The notes below the pieces were generated by a model. The model was given only the letters and a program-made list of their open reading frames with translations. It was not told where the DNA came from and made no database searches. A stretch of 64,000 nt of DNA from Lyophyllum atratum (Eukaryota > Basidiomycota > Agaricomycetes > Agaricales > Lyophyllaceae): assembly GCA_014905825.1 (NCBI GenBank), contig JACGCN010000004.1, positions 1,860,001-1,924,000 of the forward strand, written 5' to 3'. A program made the translations under genes and the position numbers. Below are positions 1 through 11,900 of this stretch, in pieces; position 1 is the first letter of the stretch, and each line of letters begins with the position of its first letter.

Positions 1-785
1 GTTAGGTGTGTTTTCGATGATCGGGAGCTCGAGGGTATCGAGATAAGATAAAGTACGACCAGTGCCGCCAATGCGGACACCTTTGATCATCTGCAAACGA
101 CAGGAGACTGAGCCGAAACGAAAAGGCATCATGCAAGTATAAGCACCTCCTATGAAGTAAAGCATCAAAAAATGTCTGATATATGGGTTGCGCGGGTTCG
201 CTAGGGCTTACTTGGTGAGAGATCGTAAAAACGGGACCAGTCCAAAGGAGTGTAGCCATTACCGCATGTTGGGAATGGGTATGAATACAGCTCCCCGCGT
301 CACGAAGATCGAAGGAATTCCAGAATAACGGTGTGCAGGCTGATTCTTTGAGATTTAGAGCGGGCCGTCGGAGAAATACACGATTGGTGTAGGGAGAAGC
401 CTCAGGTTGCGGAAAAGGAAGAACGAATATATGTGAAGGTTCGATCCTTTCTTTCTGCACTCCTGACGGCGCGATATACACCTTGTCGCTTTTCATTGTC
501 ACCCACAGAAATCAGTGTTAGGTGACCTGACATACCCATCCCGGATACAGATACCACCACCGGTCCCTGTAACCCATCCAAGCTGTTGAATGCTATAAGC
601 CAATGCTTATCAGCAAAGCTTCGGCCTCTTCACCCACATTATAGAACGATCGACATAATTCAGGGATGAGATTTGCAGGCTAAAGAAATATCGATTCAAT
701 AACAGATTGAACCTCTAGATATCTCAACACTTACATGAAGAGGATCCGAAGATGCTATGAGGCTTTCATCTGTAATCGAAGGCAT
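1..785 (-). CDS. MDE1: Methylthioribulose-1-phosphate dehydratase (methionine salvage), 5' part; continues past the left edge
   Basis: Class II aldolase-fold, Zn-dependent enzyme that dehydrates 5-methylthioribulose-1-phosphate in the cytosolic methionine salvage pathway. The ATG at 785-783 opens a short exon (MPSITDESL...), followed by small exons that splice in frame to give [30 protein letters not shown] and [17 protein letters not shown], all signatures of the MtnB/MDE1 family. The large exon (about 494-215) holds CTPLFWNSF and the zinc-binding [16 protein letters not shown] motif. After one more intron the edge exon reads [12 protein letters not shown]...LPIIENTP, the usual following block. 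Introns are about 50-75 bp with GT-AG ends. About 170 residues are visible; the C-terminal third, with the last zinc ligand region, lies outside the window. It is divergently placed from the GH27 remnant at 1215. Identification is from remembered family motifs and is very secure. Confidence 0.93.
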
Positions 786-1214
786 CTAGCAGGGAGCGCT
801 GTAGGCTTGGGACGAAGATCTAAAGGGAGGATGGAGAAGGGCAATCAAATTTGGAATTGGTCGCCAAAAATTGCGCGTGATCATGATGCTAGATTCCGTG
901 ATTCGGCCGCACGGAATCAAATCTGTTTCCACCCCCTCATGCCTCTAAGCAACCTCTAAGGTCTATAATCCTCCACGATTTTTCCTACTATGTTTCACGG
1001 ATGTCGCTTTTCTGGATCTCGAATTGACTAGCGAACAACCATCAAGCATTAACGCGGCTGAGGGCGGCGCGACAATCCCATGCCTGGGTCATGCGACAGC
1101 CGTCGAGAAGACATTTGGGTTCTCCGAGCGGGCCGTAGGGAAGTGCTGGCACCAAGTGGGACATCCTAGAGGATAAAAGCGGCCAGAATCTGTGCATGGG
1201 ACTGTTCAATCATC
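786..1214. promoter_or_regulatory. Divergent intergenic region, MDE1 / GH27 remnant
   Basis: About 430 bp between the MDE1 start codon on the minus strand and the GH27 start codon on the plus strand. It should hold both promoters. I see no repeat, RNA gene or conserved motif in it. Confidence 0.4.
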
Positions 1215-2200
1215 ATGATGTTCACCTGGCCTTGGTTCTTTGCTGCAGTGTTCGCTTCGACCTGTCTAGCTCTCAACAATGGGGTCGCTGTAACACCTCC
1301 GATGGGGTGGAATCCTTATAATGCGTTTCTGTATGATTTACACCGCATCTGCTTGTCTTCGGGCATCCATCCTGACCATTCTCAAAGATGCACAACGACT
1401 GATTCTCAGTACCGCGCTGCTGCTCAAAGCCTCATAAGTTTAGGCCTCAGCACGCTGGGATATAAATATGTCAACCTGTGAGCCTAGTTGTAACTCGTGC
1501 TGTCATGTTTCCTGATACGTTCTGGCGACAGTGATTGCGGGTGGCAGGGGAAAACACGCAATTCAACTGGCGGTTTTACTTGGGACACGACCACGATCCC
1601 CGGTGGGATTCCGGCACTCGCTACATTCATTCACAACCTGGGACTCAAGTTTGGCGTATACTCTGACGGGTGCGCTCTAGCCTTTTCTGGTCTCTAGGTC
1701 CTACAACTCAATCTTATTGCAATGCCAATAGTGGTTTTCTTCGCTTGCGATTTTGTTGGCGGAACGGCCAAGTATCTAGGAAGCCTCGGTCATGAGACCT
1801 CTGATGCGAATACATTTGCATCGTGGGGAGCAGATTACCTGAAGGTGATTACTTGTTACACTCGAAGACCTAGATGGCACTAACTCACTTGTGCAAGTAC
1901 GATAACTGCTACGCAGGTAACCGGTTCTATCGATCCAAGATCATGCGATGTTGACAGGCAATTCAGTTAGCGAGTACGGTGGTCTTTACCCGCAAGGTCA
2001 AATTTTGGTTTCGGTGGCCATGTTTGACGGTCGGCCATTGTTTCTTGAGATCAGGACCCCAGTCACTCCGCTTGTATATTCTGGCCCTGACATTGTAACG
2101 GTGCCATGATATAGAATCCTTCAAACAGCCTGCTAAGTCGCGTTATTTAGTATGCACGGTACGCAATGACAAATGCCTGCCCTCAACTCCTCCCTGTAAT
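1215..2200 (+). pseudogene. GH27 alpha-galactosidase, N-terminal half only, frameshifted
   Basis: Starts with a secretion signal (MMFTWPWFFAAVFASTCLAL) and the GH27 opening VAVTPPMGWNPYNAF, then QYRAAAQSLISLGL, YKYVNLDCGWQG, FTWDTTTIPGGIPALATFIHNLGLKFGVYSD, and after an intron [19 protein letters not shown] and WGADYLK + YDNC, which carries the expected catalytic nucleophile Asp. The exon starting near 1732 has one base too many in a T run (TGGTTTTCTTC) for the frame needed by FFACDF, so the downstream exons are shifted. After YDNC the sequence degrades; a trace of YARYAMTN is readable near 2150 and nothing of the C-terminal half of the barrel follows. GH27 enzymes release terminal alpha-galactose from oligosaccharides and galactomannan. 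I call it a pseudogene; a single homopolymer sequencing error would repair the first lesion but not the missing C-terminus. Confidence 0.7.
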
Positions 2201-2963
2201 CCGCGCAAAACACGTCGACTCCTTCAGTTGCAAGAGTAGTGATATGTCTCACGATGGATGATCACTTTTCAGCGCAAAATTATCTACAGGGGGAAGAGGG
2301 GAAGAGGGCGGGTATGGGGCAGGCTGCCGCTGCTGACATCCTGGACGAGGCTACGAGGCTTGTGATCGTAAAAGGGGCGCAGTATGAAAAACGCATGGAG
2401 TTGATGTGGACGGGCGGCGGAGGCTTCTGGGGTGTATGGGTGGGAGTTGCTGCGGAAGGGAGGGTATATCCAATCTGATCAACAAGTTCTTCTAACTACT
2501 AAAATTGACTAGGTTCATTCAGATATGATTTTGAAAGAACATAACATTCCTATTGTAGGGTGTCTTTGGACTGTGGGATCTCCAAAGGGTGCGAGAACGA
2601 GGGACAAGGAACCTCGGACCGCATAGTCGATGATGCGCGAGACGAGAGAGAGACGCGACCCGGAACATGAACGAGAAGAGATGCGAAAACAGGATGTATT
2701 CGTATACGTAACGTAACACACGTAGACACGAATGAGAATGAGACGTAGAGATATGGAACAGAAAACAAGAGCCAAAAATATGGGGAACATGAGAAAAATG
2801 GGAACATGAGGTAGAGGAGATATATAATCTAATCTACATGTCGTGATGTCGTAACCGTGAAGATGTCGTGTCGTGTCGTGTCTGAGTCGTCGTCTCCGTG
2901 AATCTCTCCTCTGCTCGGCCAGCCCTGCTAGCCACCTCACCGGACAGTAAGGTGATACATAAT
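2201..2963. other. Gap without recognisable gene
   Basis: Between the GH27 remnant and the alpha-kinase stop codon. Open frames here have no recognisable domain. Around 2860-2890 there is a short simple repeat of CGTGT units. Probably decayed sequence plus the alpha-kinase 3' UTR and terminator. Confidence 0.5.
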
Positions 2964-5900
2964 TTAGACTGGGGACAGCTTCAGACCAAGGCAGACATTA
3001 TTACAGACGTGAGCCTTTCTAAAGTCTTTCAGCGCCTCAGACCCTCCATTTGTGGAGCTGAGATCATCCCGTTCACTGTCAATGAAACATGTTAGGAGCA
3101 GATTGAAGAGTAAATTAGATGGAACTCACGTATGCATCTTGAAATGAACGACGATATTTTGAGCGCTGTCTGGATGGAAGCAATCTACGCGGACATGTCA
3201 GTCTAGTATGAGAGGGGTCTTTGCAGGCATCGTACATTCAAAATCAGACAACAAAAACTCGCCGTCGTATTTGGAGTAGGCATAGTGGCTCAAGGCATTG
3301 AGAGCGGCGTCCATGAGGGGGGTCTTTGTTAGAACTGGATCAGGCATGCTGGGTGTACACAGGTCATCCATGAAACACCAGATGTCTCTTGATGCGGTAG
3401 GGTCACTGGTGGGAGGGCCATTTGAAGGGCGACGAAGTGCCAAGGATAGCTTTGCAATTGTGAAGGCTGAGGCTACGCAGTGAGCAGGAATAGATAATTC
3501 AGAAAGAAGGTACTCACCACAATACAGATCTTTAGAAACTGACAAGTCCGTCAAGGCCTTGTCAAAGTCGGCGAGTACATGTTGAGCTAGGGCATAGCGT
3601 GATACTTCTCTATGGCAATGGCCATCCATCTGCTGAGCTCGTGAGGTATCGACGCCATGAAGATCAGCAATTAAGATCCTCTTCTCTCCTCGAGGTGAGT
3701 TGATTACGGCCTGAGTAAGGGTTGGGGTTAAATGACACTCAAAACGGGATAAGGCAGCACTTACAATATGAATGGTGAAAGGGCCCCAAGTGAAGGTTTC
3801 ACCGGTCAGAGACATAGTCTGATCTTCGAGTTCAGGAACGTGAGCGGTGCATACGGCGCCATTAGGGATTTGAGGGGAGGTGACTTCTAAGTACTGGCTG
3901 GCGTCGGTCTCAGCAGGATCCACCGGCAGCACCTCACCAATACGAATAACAACTGGGATTGCCGGAATGACTGAAAGGTCATTCTTGGTGATAGGGGACC
4001 CATCCTGCGGGAGCTGCTTTTCACCTTGTGCTACAAGCACTTCGGCCTTGATTAAGCCCAGTGCCTTGCAGATCGAGTTGCATTTGTGCTGGGCTGCAAA
4101 ATTGCGCAGTCCTGTTAGACCTCTGTCACCAAGGCCCCCAGACTTGTTGGCGCTGAATTGCACGACATCCCTTAGTTAAGTCAATGATGTTCAGGAGTAA
4201 AGGACTGACGTGTGAACCATAAGGTCGAAGAGAACCAGATCATCAACACCTCGAACATGCTGTATGAATTTCGGTTCCAAAATGCCTATGAAAAGAGTTA
4301 GAGCCGCTATAAATCTTAGGCATGAAGAATAACAAACCTTGAATATCAGCAAACACAAGCTGACCACCCGAGTTCTCCAATGCGAAGTGGGCAAATGCAT
4401 CACAGGTTTTACCAAGCAGGGTGGTATTCCGCCCAGCATGCATAGTTCCAGAATATTTCTGGACATGGGTGTTACTTAGCATCGGGTCAACGAGCCAGGT
4501 TTGCCCCACGTCCGGCCCGCTGTCTACTGTGAGGATAAAGCCAGAAGCGACCCTGATGTCTAAGGAAGTTGTTAGGTATAGTTTACCATCTATCATAGCG
4601 TCACATACCAGCTGCTGAGATCCTCTTAGCCATGACTGCTACCATGAACTCCCCAACACATTGACTGGCTAGCTGTTGACGCCAGAGCTCCTGCTTAAGG
4701 TGGCGCTTGTTCTCTTCAAGTGATGGGAAGTGATTGGGTACTCCAATATCAAAAAATGATTTTGCAGCATAGTCTTCGCCGTCCATCATGAGCTACCGAA
4801 AATACAGATTAGCAGGGGGGCGCGTCATACAGAACTTTTAAAGGGCTTACCTTGTACATGTGTTTAGTTTTTCCTGATGCCATAGGTTGATCTTTAATGA
4901 GAGAGATCAGGCGAGGCCTTGCTTCATGAGTCCATTTGACAGCTCCGTCCAAGGTCACGGTACAAGTTCCACGAGTCGCCATGTATTGAGTCTCTTCTGC
5001 CTCAATGACTGTCAAGTAGGTCCGTCCTGTCAACAGACGTGATAAGTACAAGAGCTCGAGATATAAGCGAACTACGGGAACTTACGTTTAAGTGACGGCC
5101 CCTCAGTCTCAGAAGTTGAAAGCGTAGTGTTTGTTCGCTTACGCGGAGAGGGGCTGGGAGTAACATCATTCTGGAGCGCAAAGAATGAGTGAGGACGAGA
5201 AATGAGGGTAAGTAGCAATAACCTTAGGCGTGAACTTCAGCTTGACAGTGAAGTCAAGTACTTTCATCTTCAAGTTCTTTGCCGAGATCTGTGGGGCGCC
5301 GGGTGGGAAGGACGTCCATAACTCGCCTACACTCAGGCCAGTGTAATGGTCCTCAACCTTTGTATCGAAGTCTGCGAACCGAAGCACGAAGTCATTGCTG
5401 AAATCGTAGTCATAAATAAGAGACTAAACGATGAAGAGGAGCTGCGTAAGGTAGGTGCCATCCATACCTGTCCAACGTCACGTGCCAGCGTGACAATCGT
5501 CCAAATTAGTCTACAAATGTAAGATGTGGCCTCAGGACCTCCCTGAGGCACTCTATTGCTAATCGAAGTCGGTCACCTTAAGGAAATAGCATACACAATG
5601 GTACCTGGATACTCGGATCGGACCCAGGTTGTGAGAAAAAAAAGTAGATCCCGAAACACCAACGCGACACGTCAAGACGCGTCAATACAGTGCTCGAGGC
5701 GACTATTCCCGGTGTTGCTCGTTGATCCTACTATGCCCAAAAGGAAGGCTCACATATTATCGCGTCTCGCAAGCTTCTCCAATATGGCTACACGTACTGT
5801 GAAGGATATTGTTGTGGCATTGTCACCAAGGAAAAAGAGAAAAGTCCGAGTCAGCGAAGAAAAGGAGAATCTGCCGGTGAGTTTGCATTCTGATAATTCA

Positions 5901-8900
5901 GCACCCTGAAGTGTTGAAGCTCTATAGTCAATTATTCCTCAGCACGTAGAGACAAACAGATGCAGTCAAGATAATGATGTATTTTTGGACACATCACATC
6001 GCGAGAACGGCATCACAGGACTTTTCACCATTTTTCCTGCCGAAAAACAGCCTGCCACTGCCGAAACGAAGGCTTCTTACATCCAGTACTCACTACCTCC
6101 CCCACGGAAACGATCTGCTTGCGATGAAGAGGACGACAACATGTCAGTTTTGATGTCAAGTCAAAATGATGACAACATCTCTGTTCTCGCGTCTCGCGGC
6201 ATTGCCGATCCACGCGACTTGACCGATTATGACATGCGTTCTATCACATCAATCGAACTGAGAGGAGATGGAGCCGACACTCCCGAGATTCTGGAAGAGG
6301 TCCGAGAAGGGAAACTACGCGAGGCACCCAACGTGCTTCAGGCGTCACATGCATTAAAAGATCTGAACGAAAAGATCAAAGGACCTTCGAAAGGGAAGGG
6401 GGGAGGATATAAGGCACCCACTGACCTCGATCCTTTCGTCAGGGTTCGTTTGGAGGGAATGCGCACATTCCTCAACTTGTACACAGATCCCCGATCCAAC
6501 ACTTTTGAGAAATGGGGAGCGTCATCATATCAGGCAGCGCTTGGACTCGGGAGGGGAAGATATTGCGCTCGAACTCTCCGGCGCCTTTCCTGTGCTTACA
6601 TACGTGACCGTGAAGTGCTTCCTATAAATCCCTACGGCGACTGGAATGAGACGATGCTCGTTGACGAAGATCTAGTCAACGACATCAGTCTGTATCTGCA
6701 GGAGCTTGGCGTCAACATCACGGCAGCAAAGCTTGTCGAGTACCTCAGACGACCGGAGGTGAAGGAAAAACATGGTATCACAAGGCCGATCTCGATCCGC
6801 ACTGCCCACCGCTACCTTCAACTTCTCGGCTACCGCTTTCAGTCCACACCCAAGGGACAGTTCGCTGATGGACACGAGCGGGCTGATGTTGTTTACTACC
6901 GTGACAATAAATTCCTTCCTCAGCTCGCGGAACTCCAGAAACGGATGCGCGTCTTCGTTGACGCAAACCCTGAATATGGTCCTATTATCGGACTTCTCGT
7001 AATTCTTTGGCTCCATGATGAGAGCATCTTCTATGCTCATGACCGTCGCCGCCGCGCTTGGTATCACAAAGATGCGACTGCACGCCCGTACAAGAAGGGT
7101 GATGGTGCATCTTTGATGATTGCTGATTATGTCTCTGCGGACTTTGGATGGCTGCGATCCTTGGATGGAAAGCGCAGTGCACGTCGCATCATGCGCCCGG
7201 GCAAAAACAAGGATGGATACTTTACCAGTGATGACATACTCAAGCAGGCCGATGAAGCAATGGACATCGCGGAGCAGGACTATCCGGGCATGGAGCATGT
7301 GTTTATTTATGACAATGCACCGTCTCATTTGAAGCGCGCTGATGGCGCTCCCTCAGCCCGATACATGCCAAAGTTTACCCCAGCCGAGGGCAAAAACTGG
7401 GAGGTCGAGGTTACGAAGCGCACCCCCGATGGGAAGCCGGTCTACACAGCAGATGGCAAATATGCGAAGATCAAAATCCCGATGAGCGACGCGACACTAC
7501 CTGACGGACAGCCACAGTCACTCTATTTCGGACCCAGCCATCCCCGCGCTGGAATTTTCAAAGGAATGGCCGAACTTCTTACGGAGCGTGGATATGACCG
7601 CGAGAAGATGTTCAAACTGCGAGCTCAGTGTGACAAATTCAAATGTAAACCTGGTATTGTAGACTGCTGTTGCCGCCGACTTCTATTCACCCAGCCCGAC
7701 TTCGTGGATGCTCCGACACTCCTTGAAACACACTGTGGTGCCCGGGGATTCAAGATCATCTTCCTTCCCAAGTTCCACTGCGAACTGAATTTTATTGAAC
7801 AGTGTTGGGGATATGCTAAACGACTTTACCGGCTGTTTCCAGAGTCCTCGAGGGAGGATGCCCTTGAGAAGAATGCTCTTGAGGCTCTTGATGCCATTCC
7901 TCTTGTAACAATGCGCCGGTATGTGCCATATGTTCAACCCAATTACGGATCTGACCTTCTCACTGGTCATCAGATTTGCCAACCGTTCACAACGGTTCAT
8001 GTCAGCATATCAGCTTGGGCTCAATGGGAGACAGGCTGCATGGGCTTCCAGAAAGTACAAGGGTCACCGAGTACTTCCGGAGAAGATCTTGCAAGAGCTG
8101 GAGCGAGCCGGCGTGCAGTAGCTTTAACATCTACTCATTATCATAATCCTGACTAATGTTTTGCGATAGGCTCTATCAATTCTCAAGATATCTTAAATCC
8201 CTTTGTAATCCTACATTCTGGAGTACATATTTCTAATATGACCGTCTCTGATTTCCGTATTTCGAGTGTGATGTCCTTCAATGCTCCAATCTTCAGCCTG
8301 ATTCCCGTTTAGACTAAAAATGTCACGGTAAAGTAACCTCACGTGACGTTGGACAGGTATGGATGGCACCTACCTTACACTGCCTGGACCCGGTAGCCAT
8401 AATTGTCGCAGCAATGCAAGTCCAGATGAACTCGAATGTTCTCAAGGACCTCCATAAATGCTTTCTCGGGAGCAACGGTTACTGAAAAAGGGTCTAGATC
8501 CATATCCCGCTTCGCCTTGGGCAGCTTGTGATTGAATGCCTTTGAGACCTATTACTACAAGTTAAGATAAGCAAACCGGGACACGAGGCTTAACCCACCT
8601 TGATAGTAATGTTGCCCAGGGGCTTTCCCTCTCTGAGCTTCATGGTGGCTGCAGCGCCATGAAGGTTGCCCTTGGGGACACGTTGAGGATAGGCAGACTT
8701 GGCTCTGGCTCGGTCACCAGCGCTATGCATGCCTTCAACAATGGAGCTGGACAGGCCAAAATTCTGGTAGCATGTCAGCTATGCTAGTACTAAAATAACA
8801 AGGAGAATAGCGCACCTCCTGAGGGATATTCATCGCGCGTGCAAGAGGTGCTGGAGGTGGTCCAGGGTCTCTTGGGTTGGGCGCTTGCGCGAGAGCATTT

Positions 8901-11900
8901 CGAACCGAGGCGCCAACTGTGCCTCCTAAGCGGGACACTGTGACGGTGGTGTATTGGACTGGGCCACTGGACATGCCCAAAGGTCATGGACAACAGTAGT
9001 ATACAATTAGTCATCACAAGTTGTATTCCGAGATCTTCCTTAGAACACAACAAGCACACTTTTACCCCCTCGTCGACCCTCCCTAAGGATCTCCGAGCCC
9101 GTGCTCACCTACGGTACATCGCGTACACCGCCGCCCCTGTGTAGGGTGACAGCACCCCTCCTCTAGGGTCACAAGAGTCCTGCAAAGGACGACATTGCCC
9201 CTTAGCAGGGTTACAGCTAGGTGCGACCGCCATCGCGCCCGGAGCACGCGTGGGCAGGGAACCTCAACAGGTGGCCCACCCCGCAGCTCTGCCTTCCGGA
9301 CCCGGCTTCAACCAACGAGAAGTCCGTGGACGCCCGATGTCACCGCCCGGCATCACAATGGTGGGGGCACCGCGGACTTCAATCAAGTCGGTTGAAGTCC
9401 TGGTCTTCTATCTACCATCCTCAGACGTTGTTGCAGCTGCGTCGCGCAGCTTGCGACCTCTGAGGAGCATTTATATACTCTCGGGTGATGTTGCTGCATG
9501 CCTTGCGCTGCGAGCGACCCCCGAACACCAGCCCTTTCATCAGACGACGTTGCGGCATGCTCTGCATGGCTCGCGATCTCTGATTTCTTCTCCCACCGCT
9601 ATCCTCGGATGTTGTTACAGCTGCGTCGCGCAGCTTGTGACCTCTGAGAAAGGTTCATACATCCTCGGGTGATGTTGCTGCCCGCCCTGCGCTGCGAGCG
9701 ACCCCCGAGTATTCGTACTTTCCGTCAGATGATGTCGCGGCATGCTTTGCATTGCTCGCGACCTCTGACTTCTTTCTCTCGCGCGGATCGTGGTGCAAAC
9801 CTGCCGTCGCCGAGATTCCATCCCACAAATCCTTCATATTCAGTCTGCACCCCCGACGACCGCCGTAGTCGCATTCGACACTTAGACTCATGGCTCACTC
9901 TACTATACTCAATAATATATTCTTATGGGCTCTCGAAAGCTCGAAATCCCGCGAGATCTTCGTGATATCATTCAAGATTCATCTCGCGCCCCCAGTGCCT
10001 CGCTCCCTCGCACTCGCGAACTCACTCGCTGTGTTCCACTGACTTCAGCATCACTTTCGATGTTTACCACGGCGCCGAGCAACCTTATGTTAGGGTTACC
10101 TCATGCTGATCTCTGAACCGCATTCCTCTCCACTCTTCATCTTCCGGAGATGCAAGCCGCCGTACCTGACACCCACGGCGACCACCACGAACCCCGCTAG
10201 TGTTGGAAGAATTAGGAGAGGTTTGGGTAGGATCTAGATGTTGTGTTGAGGGGAAATTGAGTGGAGTTTATCATGAAGCAGAAACATCGGGTCATATCTC
10301 TGGAACCAGGGACCCTGGTCCTTAGGTCTCTTTTACACCTTCAAGGCATCGTGTTTCCCGTACTGCTGATGCCTGGATGGCCCCTTATAGTCACCTCCTT
10401 CTCCTCCATCAACACTTTTGGGCAGTTTCAGCATATTGTTCGTATCTCGGCAACCGGTATGTCGATACCTTCGATTCCTGATTCTTTGGATTCGCCTCGT
10501 CAAGCGCTACCCGGCAGTATACGGGTTTATGGCATTCCGTTCAGCCGTTCTCCCTCATCGACGATTTTGCGCGTTTTCAGCATGTTGATGATATCTTTGC
10601 ATCCGCTGGATCGATCTCCCTAAATCCTAGCTCATTCGACTCGCCTCGACGACCGCTTTCCGACAATATACGGATTTATAGCATTCCGGTCGTCCGTTCG
10701 TGCTCGACGTCACGCTCAACCTCGTTCACCCCCATCACCGAGCCCATACCGCGTTACGCCGTTCTTGCGACCCCGCCCTCGGCGTTGACGTTGCAGAAGC
10801 GGTTTGCTTTTGCTTTTCGACGGTCTGCCACTGCCGACAACACATCCCGAAGCAGCGCCCTCCTACGAAGTGGCTGCAGCTCGGGGTTCCTTGAGGTTCG
10901 AGCGCCCTTCGTGGCAGCTCCCTCTCACCCCTTTCCTGACGCACTCCTAGTGTCTCCTCGTCGCTTGGGACGGCCTGGAGGTCGGAAGCCTCCTGCCCCG
11001 CATTTTCGCACCATCAAACGTCGCCAGGACCGCCAGCCTTGGACTACAACTACGAAGTTGAAGTCTCAGCTTCGTCGGGACGTTCGCTCCTCATGCGCTC
11101 CTTGCCTGGAACGTCTCGAAGGCCACCTACGGTACCGGTACCTACCTCGCGGTTTCAAGCCCAATGACCCCGTTCTTGCGACCACGCCTTCGGCGTTGAC
11201 GTTGCAGAACCGCTTCCTCACCGAGATCGATGACCTCCCGTTTTTGGGCTTTAAGACTACCGCTCCTACTCGTCGCGCTCCTCATTTACCAGACCTCGAG
11301 TGGGTGGACGGTTTGACATCACGAACTCCACATATCGACCTGCCGTTCTGCGACCACGCCCTCGGCAGTGATGTTGCAGAACCATTCCTCCGCGCTGCTG
11401 CCAACTCCTGAGCGACGGCTTATCCTCGCCCTCGCCCCTCTAGCGCCTCATCTCGTTCCGAGCCTCTCAGCAGGCGTGGACGGGCTGCTTTGTGGACCTA
11501 TCCCCGAGACATAGAATGACTTACTCGAACGATGAGGAGCCCCGCGACCACAGACCAGGTGTTTTAGGGCCCAGGGTCGTCCTCACGACCACAGTTTACA
11601 TCGGCGGTTGTGTTCTGCTCATCGTCGCATCAGAAACAGCACCCTTCTGTGTTTTATAGGCCTCGCAACCGGGCCTTTGCCTTGGCTGTTCCTCATACAC
11701 ACCTGACACGCCGTCTGCCGCGCCAGCACGTCTCCCAAAGCTCCGTGACCCACGCCGAGCCTGTTGTTTGGTCGACCTCGCTACCGCCTGCATTGACGTA
11801 GCAAAAGCAATTTCGTTAGGTGGATGCTTAACGCGTGATGTGATCTCTGACAAGCTCAGCACTTGTCATGTCGCATTTCTGCACCTCCTGGTCATTAGCT

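Larger units (their letters stand above)
5449..8375 (+). mobile_element. Tc1/mariner-superfamily (IS630-type) DNA transposon, apparently intact
   Basis: A 2.9-kb element flanked by TA (5447-5448 and 8376-8377), the target duplication of this superfamily. The outer 35 bp at each end are perfect inverted repeats (5449-5483 against 8341-8375), starting AGGTAGGTGCC; beyond them the inversion continues imperfectly for a few dozen bases, sharing CGTGACA and TTAGTCTA blocks. It encodes one spliced transposase on the plus strand, opposite to the host alpha-kinase gene. Insertion is inside a host intron, one base into its 5' splice site. The perfect ends and open transposase suggest recent movement. 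Confidence 0.88.

Noticed and set aside
2515..2940. Overlapping minus-strand frames up to 141 aa
   Set aside because: Simple-sequence composition, mutually overlapping frames, no domain.
3198..4163. A 321-aa continuous frame ending at 3198 as the C-terminus of the alpha-kinase
   Set aside because: It reads through two in-phase introns (3764-3711 and 3517-3473) and misses the last two exons, which restore the FKMHT and HVCNNVCLGL zinc motif.
5333..5551. 72-codon minus-strand frame (MPQGGPEATSYICRLIW...) that looks like an exon joining the alpha-kinase
   Set aside because: Most of it is the DNA transposon's terminal repeat and adjacent end (5449 onward). The true upstream exon ends at 8379 and joins 5397 in phase.
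6672..7328. 218-aa minus-strand frame inside the transposase
   Set aside because: Antisense shadow of the transposase coding sequence.
8735..9059. 81-89-codon minus frames crossing from an alpha-kinase exon into the LTR
   Set aside because: The part above 8938 is LTR sequence; only 8925-8816 is exon, apart from a possible 12-nt extension to the TSD junction.
10785..11411. 208-aa frame inside the LTR element as a possible gag
   Set aside because: Low-complexity, overlaps the hairpin repeats, no CCHC knuckle or capsid-like motif, and no conservation between repeat copies.
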